Source of the DNA: Hericium rajendrae
Taxonomy: Eukaryota > Basidiomycota > Agaricomycetes > Russulales > Hericiaceae
Assembly: GCA_033439255.1 (NCBI GenBank)
Contig: CM065890.1
Span: 124,001 to 188,000, forward strand
Length of the DNA: 64,000 bases
Direction: 5' to 3'
The position numbers and the translations under genes were made by a program. This document shows positions 22,076 through 31,900 of the stretch, piece by piece; position 1 is the first letter of the stretch; each line of letters opens with the position of its first letter. The notes under the pieces were generated by a model that was not told the DNA's origin, did no database searches, and saw nothing but the letters and a program-made list of their open reading frames with translations.

Positions 22076-22619
22076 TCGTTGCCACAGCAACCCGACCCGA
22101 TGGCGTCGTCGTTGACGGCATCATCAAGGGAGCAGAATGGGGTGGTCTCGTGGGTTGGTGGTGGAACAGTACAAGTATCACTCGTTGCAAACGAGCGATA
22201 CTCGTTTGATTAGCACGAAGATCAAAAAGAATGTATAATTACTTACCTAGAGGTCCTCAGTCCTCCTGCTGGCCCTCCCGACTGTTGAACGACATCGCAT
22301 GTTGCTTGTGTAAAGAACGAGGGGTGGTGAGAGTCGAGGCGAGATGAGACAAAGTAGGGGATGAAGACGAGAGATGCACCAAGTCGCGCATCGAGTGCTC
22401 GACTCGTGCAGCTGGCAGTTTCGAGTCCAACAAATCAAATAAATTGTATTAAAATCCGAAAAAAATGGCATGAACATAGAATTATCAGTGCTACACAATT
22501 AGCGAGCTACAAAAGTACCTATTGTACTATATGGTGTTGCACATGCAAGCCGACTTAGTGAAATCTAAGTCACCAGCCTCTGGCGTGGCACTCGGCAACA
22601 CCCGGCAGTCACATTTCGA
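22076..22619. other. Unassigned sequence with a 27 bp hairpin
   Basis: No gene is seen. The only distinct structure is an imperfect palindrome at 22,175-22,201 (12 bp arms with one mismatch around GCA). The rest is mixed-composition spacer before the TATAAGG-type promoter at about 22,640. Confidence 0.3.
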
Positions 22620-23445
22620 GCTCCACTCTGTGCTGGCAATATAAGGTGTGTGCGATGTGCGACCTCTCTTTCCTCTCAACCACTACCATCTCCCTTCGAC
22701 ATTTTCTCGTCTTTCTCTTCCCTCTCTGCTATATTACTTCAACTTTTGTATGTTGTTGGTAAGTCTACTGTCTCCTTTATTGTTGATAGTACTAATGTCT
22801 TGATTTTGTAGACTTCATTTTCGCTTTTATGATCTTTAGGTAAGTCTTTAGTTCTTTCTTATGTTTGTTGTTACTTCATACTAATGATGTGTCATTGTAG
22901 TAGATAATTTTTGCTTTTTCTTAATGTTTGGTAATGTTGCATAGCTTTTCTTATAGTTTGTATATTAGTATTGGATCCTTGTAGTCTTTTGTGATGTTTG
23001 TATTAGTACTATGAAAATTAATGTAATGTTTTAAAATTTCAATGTTTTATTTGTCTGAGATATAACAAAACAATTAAGCCTCTAAAAAAGTTCAGATACT
23101 TTAAAGATAGTTATAGTGTTTCTAAGTAATATATCAGTTAGAGATAATATAGAATAGATAGCAATCCTATTAAGCTAGATATAATATGATAATGGACATA
23201 CATAGCATAACTGACATAGTCATTATAGCTACCATAGCTATGCCTTATGCTATGATAGCCATGATAGCTATCATAGCAGTGCATAGCAATCCTATCTGGC
23301 TATATAGCTCACCATAGACTGCTCTTCAGCTATGAGGATCCTATGTATAAAAGGGGATTGCTATGGAGCTATGCCTTCTATATAAGTTATATAGAGCAAT
23401 ATAGCACTGGTACATTTTTCAGATGTCTGCTACAGCCTTTCACTC
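22620..23445. repeat. Promoter-like block, mini-intron series and AGCTAT module upstream of the Myb-like gene
   Basis: In order: a TATAAGG box near 22,640; a pyrimidine-rich stretch; a series of intron-like units around 22,760-22,920 with GTAAGT donors, TACTAAT branch-like sites and TTGTAG acceptors; plain AT-rich sequence; an AGCTAT array at about 23,205-23,415; and TATAAAAGG/TATATA before the ATG at 23,446. The same order recurs at 26,380-27,425. It may be the long 5' region of the Harbinger gene or a terminal module. Confidence 0.5.
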
Positions 23446-24659
23446 ATGGGCAAGAGCAAGAAAGTGAAAGCGGGTGACGACACTGCCTCTGTCACACCAC
23501 CTGCACCACAGATCAAGTGGACATCAGCCACTGATGCTGACATGGTCACTTATCTTCTCGGTGAACACCGCAGAGGCAACTTGTCTGAAGGTGGCTTCAA
23601 AGGATCTGTTTATACCAGCTGTGCTATCAGCTTGACAAAGGGTGGCTTTGCCTGCAAAAATTCTCAAGTCAGGACTTGGTATCAGACGGTACTTAGCCTA
23701 TGCTTTGTGTTTTTTTCACATCGTCTAGACTGACTGATATTGTTGTCCAGCTCAAGGCACATTACAAGACCTTCTGCTTCATTCAACATGATGCATCTGG
23801 ATTTGGCTGGGATGAGGTTGCGAGCAAGCCCACAGCTGGCCCTGATGTGTGGAACAATCTAATCAAGGTGAGTATTCTATACTCGTGCTTGATTGTGCAG
23901 CGCACCGAACTCAGAGCTCATCTTTCATTCAGAGCAACCCGAAGAGGTTCGGTCCCTTCCGAGATGCATCATTCCTGCTATATGACCAATTTGCAGAGCT
24001 TGTCGATGGCTCATTGGCAATGGGCGCTTTTGCCCTGTCATCTGAAACTAGTGCTGCCGCGACAAATGATGAGCAGCAATCTGATTTGGAATCATCGGTA
24101 GATGGGAATGGTGGTGACCCATCTGAGGGTGAGAGGGCTAACTCTGATATTGCAGCACCTGAGGACAATCAGGTGTGCTTTTTTCACCTCCAAGTTCGAT
24201 TTAATTTTATCATCCTTCTATGTTCAGGAATCACAGGAACTGGCCCCGTCGACTCCTGTATCAAAGACCAAGTGCCAGTCTGCTGATCCTCTCTCCATGT
24301 ATTGTCCTCCAAAAAGGAAGCGTGCATTAGTCGCAGACTCCATGGCCATGTTGACTGGTCACATCGGTGACCTTTTAGGCACGCTTTCTGATCCTGATCC
24401 CACTCCTGCGACATCTGCATCTGCTCTCGTGGTGATGTCTCCCCGTACACAATGCAAGAATGATGCTTTTTGATGTGCAGTAGATACTGTACATGAAGCT
24501 GGCATCAGTAATGCTGTACTCTTTGCTGATTATTGTAGAGTCTTTCGTGGGTCGGTGGAACTTGCAGAGGAGTATATGAGCTTTAAACTTACAAATCCTA
24601 AGGAGAAGGAAGCTGCTACGGAGTGGATGAAGGGGGAGCTAGCACGTATGACATGTTGA
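23446..24659 (+). pseudogene. Myb/SANT-like DNA-binding protein of a PIF/Harbinger element
   Basis: Exons 23446-23688, 23751-23867, 23933-24172 and 24228-24659, with introns of 62, 65 and 55 bp, all phase 0. The N-terminal part (KWTSATDADMVTYLL...NSQVRTWYQT...LKAHYKTFCFI...GFGWDEV...PDVWNNLI) is a Myb/SANT-like domain of the kind encoded by the second gene of PIF/Harbinger transposons. There it helps bind the element ends. The middle is acidic and Ser-rich; a basic PPKRKRAL patch could be a nuclear signal. A TGA at 24471-24473 stops the frame early, but it continues with protein-like sequence (LFADYCRVFRGSVELAEEYM) to 24659. The transposase lies convergent, on the other strand. Confidence 0.75.
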
Positions 24660-24817
24660 ATTCATTTTAATTTGTTCTAAATTCTTCATTATATTTTCCT
24701 TCATTATATTGCCCTTTGTTATACCGCCCTTCATTATACTGCCCTTCATTCACATAATGTCTCCTGATAACTTTTCCACATTGCTGTAGCAATCTCATCG
24801 TGCTGCCTTTCTGCCCA

Positions 24818-25925
24818 TCAACTCTCCTCTTGTGTGACCCCACTCTTCGGAAACTCATCTTCCTCTAAATCCTCCATATGTCGATGCTCTTCGAGTACCT
24901 CATCAATTTCCTCCTCTTCAAATTCTCCATATTCATCAGGATCGTGAATCATGATAAAGTTGTGCAGAATACAAAGAGCAAGAGCCACCTTTGCTTGAGT
25001 CTGCATGGAATAGTGGCATCCATGACGAAGCATAAGAAAATGTTTCTTGGTGACACCAAAGATATGCTCAATCACATTGTGAAGTTGAGCGTGTCGTAGA
25101 TTGAATAATTCCTCCTTCATCTGAGGTGTCAGCCTATGATAACAAATATACAGATTAGCATAAAATTTGACCAAAATAAAAATCACTCAACCCTTGTTCA
25201 GCTGCCTGCCATTCATGTAAATGATACCGCACCCCTCGATATGGAACCAGGAGTTCATCGCAGCCAGCAAAACCTGCATCAGCAAGGTAATATGATCCTT
25301 CAGGAACCTTGAACCCAGCACCTCGAGCTTGATTGAATAAAAAGCTGTCAGAAACACTTTCCTCTCATCCTGCAAGAACATAGCAGAAAAGCAGGTCAAA
25401 GTCACAGGCTGCTAGAATATTCTGGGTAATGTTGCCATCTCGGTCCCAACATGCAGGACATGCCCACCAAGGTGGATGTACTGGCTTGTGTGTCTCATCT
25501 ATGGCACCTTTTGCATCTTTGAAGAAGGGAAAGAACTTGGGATTGGAGAAAATCTTCTGCATGATTGGAGTCGCAGCTGTGGGAAGACACATGTAGTGAT
25601 GCTGAAATCCAGGTACAACAATTGCATTGAGTACACGATGAAACATGCTATAAAACTGTTCAATTGCTTGATCTTGGACAAGAGAATACAAAACCTACAG
25701 GGAAATAGTCTCACCACTACGCTGAAACCTCTCTGCCAGCTGACAGTTGGAGAGATCAGTGACAGCAGCATACAGGAATAGTGCAATCTGCTCGACCATA
25801 TGGACATGACGTGTTGACTGTAGCCATGATCGATGCTGTAATTCGAAAAGCAGCTGTCGGAAGACATGTTTCCGTACACCGAGGATATCTTTGATATGCT
25901 GTCTATGGCCGTCAAGCAGCTCCTA
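24818..25925 (-). pseudogene. PIF/Harbinger transposase (DDE_Tnp_4 type)
   Basis: Minus-strand transposase. From the right: VEQIALFLYAAVTDLSN and LAERFQRSGETIS (helical N-terminal part); GAIDETHKPVHP with the first catalytic Asp; DRDGNITQNILAACDFDLLFCYVLAG; YYLADAGFAGCDELLVPYRG with the second Asp; and NLRHAQLHNVIEHIFGVTKK with the catalytic Glu. The end is acidic. An intron lies at about 25,133-25,190. Another is likely near 25,690, but its borders are unclear, as is the start. An in-frame TGA at 25365-25367 replaces the Trp expected in AGWE, consistent with a G-to-A change. The DDE triad is otherwise present. The family is certain; activity is unlikely. Confidence 0.85.
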
Positions 25926-26379
25926 TACTCATTCGAGACCGGAAAGCTTCAAAGTATGGTAGGGCTTTGGGGTACTTGCTGAGACTGAGTATAAGACCCC
26001 AAGTGCACTGGCAGCAAGGCCTGCAGCTGCAAGCAGCTGACAGCATCATCAAAAAGGGTTGTCGGATAGCTTAAGATGGACAAGAAGACGATCTCAGGCA
26101 GCCCTGGTGACTACCATAGCATAGCAGTAGTCTGGAGTGCACAGAGCACACGCGACGAGGCAGCAAAACAGAGCTGCTCTATATTCCCATGATTGTGGCT
26201 GAACGTCTGTTTACATTATCGAGACAGATCTGTTTTGAACTTAGAGTTCCCGAATGCACTCTAATGTGCCATAAACACCTGAGCAACCCCACCAATGCAG
26301 TAAAGTCTGCCAGCCCAATCCTTGATACAGCGCTCAGCAATGTCCAGCAGCTACGAATCTCGGCTTCACCTGGGATTCG
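25926..26379. other. Spacer right of the Harbinger transposase
   Basis: About 450 bp of mixed composition in which I see no gene, repeat or clear terminal inverted repeat. Confidence 0.3.
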
Positions 26380-27423
26380 TATATAAGGCAACAGATGACG
26401 CGTGTTGCTTGCTCTTTAACCCCCATCATCTCTTGCCACGTTGGTACCATTATCGCTATTTTTTGCTTGCTCGTTGATGTTTCTCGCTTGCTCGTCATCG
26501 TCCCTTGCTTGCTCGTCGTCATTGTTTCCTTTTTTGTCATCATTGCTTCTTCCTTCGTTATTGTTGTCTATATAAAAGTAAGCTTTTATTCTTAGTCTTT
26601 TATATCTTACATTAATACTAATGTTCTTGTATCCTTTATATACTTATTAGGTAGTCTTTTACCTTTGCTTTCTTGTTAGTCTAGTTAGTTTTTCTTTGTT
26701 GACTTTTTTGCTTTTTTTTATCAGCTTAGGTAAGCCTTTGTTATTTTTTGTTTTGTCATACTAATGCTTGATAATAGATTTTCGCTTTTCTAATATCTTG
26801 GTAAGTGTCAATGTTTTATCTTTGGTTATATTCTTATATCAATAGCTTTATTCTTTGTAGATTTTGCTTTTTTTAATATCATGTTCACCTGTATAATTGT
26901 AGTCTTTTTGTAGTATCATATAGTTGTAGTCTTTTATTGTAGTGTGTAATATATGTTAGCTATTTAATAAAATCTTCTTTTGATCCTTCATTCTCAATGT
27001 GATCTTTCGTGAATAGTTTGTATTATGTATGAGTAGAAATTTGTAGCCTTCTATTAAGTCTATAAGGTAAAATTATAACATTTTAGTTTATCAACAATCT
27101 ATAGAGTATTTTGCTAATTGAAGCTATTAGACTATCTATGGCATCTGTAGTAAATATATCTTATGTAGCTATCATAACTACCCTCATGACTTCATAGCCA
27201 TCCCTTATGACTCTATAGCCATCTCTTATGGCTACATAGCTGCCATAGCTATGTCTTACAGCTCTATAGCTGTCATAGCACTCTATAGCTGTCCTAAGTA
27301 ACTCTATAGCACCTTATAGCTGATCTGCTTCTATGGCCAGCTATAAACATAGGGGTATAACTATGGACATATGACAGATATGAAGCCTATATAGAGCTTT
27401 ATAGCTATGTGAGTTTTCTCAGA
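26380..27423. repeat. Second promoter-like block with mini-intron series and AGCTAT module
   Basis: Same layout and orientation as 22,620-23,445: TATAAGG (about 26,382); a TTGCTTGCTCGT pyrimidine-rich stretch; intron-like units at about 26,577-26,880 (GTAAGC/GTAAGT, TACTAATG, TAG); AT-rich sequence; an AGCTAT array at about 27,125-27,415; and the terminal TTTTCTCAGATG at 27,414-27,425. The short exon-like piece ATTTTCGCTTTT between two intron-like units occurs in both blocks. The gene expected next is replaced by a Gypsy fragment. Confidence 0.5.
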
Positions 27424-27956
27424 TGAATGAATATCAAGATTTGGTGAAGACGTCGGCAGTAAAGGGTTCAAAGAAGAGAGGTATGATGGACGATAGTAGG
27501 GAGGTGAGGCAGGTGTATGAGAGATTGTTCAGGTGTTAAGACTCGGTCGTAGACAACAGAGAACTATGCAAGTTACCAGCGATGATGGGAGTGAAAGAGC
27601 AGAGAGCGACTAGCAGTGCAGTGATCTGTATTGGAGGTACAGTATGGTACAGACAAAATGGACAATTTAGAGAAATAGGCAAGCAACAGAGAGCCTATAA
27701 GTACTGAGACGACAATGAGAAAAGAACAATGGACACCATAATGGGTCAAACAATGGAGTGAGAACAATGGTGGCCAAAAGGAGAACAATGAGAGGAAAAA
27801 CAATAGGATGTCCCAAAGGGGAGCAAGGGCATGGGTGAAGGATAGCCCCAGGTCATGTGAGGAAGTGAACATGTGATAGGGCTGCTGAAGCACATGACCG
27901 GCATGATGCTTTGATGGCAGAGAAGAAGGCAGAGAGAAATGGAGTGATCTGTGACA
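27424..27956 (-). mobile_element. Old relic of the same Gypsy family (LTR plus adjoining internal bases)
   Basis: Positions 27,534-27,956 are a 423 bp LTR of the same family as the young element. The bases 27,424-27,533 match the internal sequence next to its 5' LTR. It is about 10% different from the young LTRs, mostly transitions, so it is much older. Only this end survives; it is a truncated fossil. Confidence 0.85.
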
Positions 27957-28018
27957 ATTTATCAGATCATCAATAATAGTACTATCATATATTTAAATAA
28001 AGTGTAAAGATAGTTAGG

Positions 28019-28093
28019 CTTGAACTGGAATTGAACCTGCAAACTCATCAAATTGAAGATGTGTGATTATATAAGCCAACTGCCTAATGGGCA
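28019..28093 (-). ncRNA. Degenerate tRNA-like sequence, possibly a SINE head
   Basis: The reverse complement has a B-box-like GGTTCAATTCC and an A-box-like TAGGCAGTTGG at roughly tRNA spacing over 75 bases. The acceptor stem does not pair and the anticodon arm is weak, so this is not a working tRNA. It could be a decayed tRNA gene or the head of a tRNA-derived SINE. Confidence 0.3.
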
Positions 28094-28164
28094 TAATTAT
28101 CATTCACATGTCGTTTTTACTATGAAAAGACAGTATAGAGTAAATGATTTTAGAAAAATCATAA

Positions 28165-28368
28165 CAGTGGACTGGTGATGATTTCAAGGCACTTATAAAG
28201 GTTTGGCTGCCTGCAATTGAAGGTCATGTGTCTCCACAGATAGTTTGAGCCATTGCAGCTTTTCTAAAATTCTGCTACATTGCACAAAGATCTGTTATTG
28301 ATGAAGACAGCTTGGCTGAATTAGATGCTGCTTTGGAGACCTATTATAAAGAGCATGTAATATTTGTA
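28165..28368 (+). pseudogene. Fragment of a third, divergent Plavaka-type transposase
   Basis: Translates as QWTGDDFKALIKVWLPAIEG and onward to YYKEHVIF, matching the FQQWTGDDSKALMKVYLPAI...FHKERVIFKD segment of copies 1 and 2 at about 60-65% by eye. One in-frame TGA lies at about 28,246, where the others have Arg (DQMVRA). About 68 codons survive. It is more diverged than copies 1 and 2 are from each other, so it is older or from another subfamily. Confidence 0.75.
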
Positions 28369-28941
28369 TTGCTATATTTCTCAAGAGAGTGTGTAAGATA
28401 ATAATAAAAATTAGTTAGTATTTTTTTTTCTTGAAAAATATGATAGAAATGACTTTGCCCAGCTTCTTGAGAATTAGAAAGAGAGATGTGATGGTAAAAG
28501 TTGCTGAAATTTTTGATTCACATTTATTTGTTCTGTTCTCAAGAAAACAGTGTGGAGAGAGATAGCCCCTTTCTCAAACTAATTTCTTGAATGAAAGACA
28601 TGGAAATTGGATCATCTACTTCTAATAAAATTTTCAAACTTTTTCCTAGGACATATTGTCTCGTGCAGCCAGTGTTTCGGACACGATTTTAGTGAGATGC
28701 GATCGATGCCTTCATGTAACAGCTTCGGCAGCAAATGTCATGCAGTGGCAGACAATAGTCAGGTATTGACTGTTGATGGCACTGGGGCCAGGCACACAGC
28801 TGTGATAGCGCTGACTTAGCATTGACAGTCGTCGATCCAGTGCGGGGAGCAGGACGAGAATGAACTCAGATTAACGAACTCAGATTAACGAGCGACAAGG
28901 TATGTATTTCCGAATATGCGAACGATAGTGCTCCTACTTAT
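28369..28941. other. Boundary spacer between transposon nest and gene-rich region
   Basis: About 570 bp. AT-rich up to about 28,640, then more balanced. No gene is seen. A short direct repeat, AACTCAGATTAACGA, occurs twice at about 28,862-28,890. Confidence 0.4.
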
Positions 28942-31900
28942 TCAATAATCTCCCCCAATAGCATCAATCACATACAGCACCTGCTGCGGCCTTACGAACA
29001 AGCCCCTCGACTCCGCCGTCGTAACGTCCGATACCGCGGGGCTCGCGCTCCGCAGCCTCTTCACACGCTCCCCCGTGCCCAGCTGCTCACCCTCGCGCTT
29101 CACGCCCTTCGAGCCCGCGCCCGCCCACTCCGTCCGCCGGCGGCGCGACCCGCGCTCCTCGCCAAAGTCCCACTCCGACGCGGCGCCGTTGCCTCCGAGC
29201 TCGAAATAGCGCACGCCGCCCCACGTCCCGTCGTGCCACACGCGCGCGTCGCGCTCGAGCTTCTCGCCGGGCCACGTATCGCCCATCGGCACCTCGACAC
29301 CAACCCATGGTCCCGCTTCGCCCTCCACCTCGCCGATGTACCGCGCGAACGCGCGGAAGCGCGTGCGCTTCGACGAGATGATGCACGGGATGCCGATCTC
29401 CAGTGTCGCACCTGGCGGCGTGGGGAGCAGAATCCCGCTGGGCGGCGGTGGCGGCGGCGGCAACTGCAGCTCGACGGGACCGCCCTCTGCAGGCCCGCTG
29501 GACAAGGAGTGCTTGATGGTATCGGCCGAGGACTTGCGCTTCAGCTCTTTCGTCTTGGCGCCGTCCTCCACGGCTGGAGTATCCTTTGGTTCTTTTGCAC
29601 CCGCAGGTGCCTTCGCCACTGCGGGCGCCTTGCCCTTGCCCTTAACCCCCGTGGGTATTGGTGGTATCTTTACCTTCACAGGCTCGTTCTTCAGACTGCC
29701 CGCGACCGACTTGCGCACCGTGACCTTCTTCAGCGTCGAAGGAGACGCCGATGCCGTTGAGCGGACGGACGCAGCCGATGAGACTCTCTCGCGCGGGGTT
29801 GTCTTGTCCTGCAAGAGTCCCGCGGCAGCTTTCTTTGTCCGCGCAAGGGTGCTCGTCGTCGATGCCATGGACCCAGCGGATGGCCGTCGGGGCCGTGCAG
29901 CCGTAGGTGAAGGCCGCGTAGCTGTCGTGGACTTCGTCGATGCGCCGGTCGTTCGCGCGCTCACGGCTGACACGGTCGAGGACGACGAGGTCTTGCGCGT
30001 GCGTAAGTTTGCATCTGGAGAGGACAGTTCTGATTTCGCTGTCTTGAAAGCCGTCGACTGATCCGATCTCGCTGACTTGAAGGCTGAGGAACTGTCACTT
30101 GTGCTCGTCGTTGAGACCGATGAAGACGGCCGTGAGGGCACATTCGTGACTCGGAGAGTGGGTGTGCTCGTCATTGGTTTCCGTACAGTGGACGCTCGTG
30201 ACTTCACAGATGAGACAGAGGGTGCTTGTGACTTCGGCCGCGGTGCACTGTCTGCCCCATTGCGCGGTACTCTCACCGGACTGCGTTGCCCAGCTGTCGC
30301 TGACGAATCTGTTGTCGACGGCGTAGGCGAGGAGGACGTAGTGGTGGGCGGTTCTTCTGAGATGGTAGATGCGGCAGGCGAGGTGGGCCGTGAACCGTTT
30401 GTGGATGGGGTAAGCTTCGAGTCGGGCCGCAAGTTCAGAGAAGGCGTTGAGCGACGGGGAGCCGGGGTAGAAGTGGAGGTGGAAATCGCGCTCGTTCGGG
30501 ATGCTGTAGATTGCACACTACGAGCGACGGATCTGATGGATGTACTCGACGACGCGACCGGTTCCTTGCGTGTAGCTGGGACATGGTACTTCGCCATATT
30601 GCGATTCAATACGCTTGCACGAAGGGAATGCATGCTGATGGTGTCGCCATCTCCGTCGTTGTTCCTCCCTGCGATGGAGCGAACGCCTGATCGCGCAGCC
30701 GACCCCTTCGACATTGACGGCGACGGCGGGGAGGTGAGGTCTTCGACAGCCACTTCAATCTCTGCAAACCAGCTTAGAAAAAGTGAAGCCCGGACGGAAG
30801 ATACACGTACCATGGCTGATCTCTTTGAGAGCCCACCCCTCCAAATTATCGAAGCCGCCTTCTTGTCGAATTCCAACCCATCGCTTGCGCATCCATCGAA
30901 GTAGTTCAACCCGAGTCTCCTCGACTTGGACGTGTATATGGGAGGTGCCAGATAGCATCGTAGCGTTAACATCAGTGGGGTGAGGCCGCAGCAGTATAGA
31001 AGATACCAATGTCTGATGGAATGGATTAACTGCAGCCTGAATATCTGTTGAGGAAGATACTCACCTGATACAACAAGCCAGCAGACTTGTCCGAGAATCC
31101 ACGCTTGACCGAGCTCATGATGGTTTCCACTTTCTCGCCATCCTCGAACCGAGCTCCATTGGCCTCCATCAGCTCCAGCCATTCTGGCTGCTCGAAGCAC
31201 TCGGCCGCCTCCATGGTCAACACCTGGTCAATCACCCTCCTCGCATCCCGGATTATATCTCCCACTGTATCCGCCCACACATCAACGATGCTTTCGAGCT
31301 TCTTCAGCGCCACCTCTGCGGCAAACAAAAGCGGAAAGACATTCAGTGGCGTCGTGCGCTTCGCGACGCCCTTCAGCGCCGTCTCGCGAATCTTCTTGTC
31401 GAGCCGCCCAAACTCCGCTGTGCACCAGCCCTCGCCGAACAGACCGACGAGCGCGCGCCGCGCGCCGCGCTCGAGGTGCTGGTTCTTGACGTCGTCGAGG
31501 AGCGCAAACTCGATGATGCGCGGCACGCGCCGCGAGCACTGCTTGCAGCGGCAGCCGCCCAGGCCCCACTTCCCGCCCGTGACGCGCTCGTACTCCCCGA
31601 ACTCAAGGAATGCATGGAAGAGCCCGTGCATCATCTCCTGCACGAGGCGCGCCTGGATCTCGTCGACGAGCTGGTCGAGGCCGAGGTACATCGCAGAGCG
31701 CAGGATGTGGAAGCCGGTGTCCAGGTCATAGGACCGGTTGGAAAAGATGAGCGTGCCGGTGTAAATGTATCCAAGGATGAAGTGCAGGGCGGGCGGGGTG
31801 AATGGCGGGGACGGAAGGCTGAGAGTCTGTATCTCCGAGTCATCATCGGATCGGTTGGGATTGGGCCATGCGCTCAGGGCAGTGTGGAAGTAGGAGCAGC

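Noticed and set aside
21308-22213. Open frames of 234-301 codons on both strands in the GC-rich island
   Set aside because: They arise from the stop-poor TGCATG repeat composition, overlap each other, and show Cys/His/Met-rich repeated text with no domain.
31013-31064. A 28 bp intron ending at an earlier AG in the BTB gene
   Set aside because: The 52 bp alternative ending CATCAG keeps the frame and gives the conserved LLYQTLVSSILLRPHP join; 28 bp is too short for fungal splicing.
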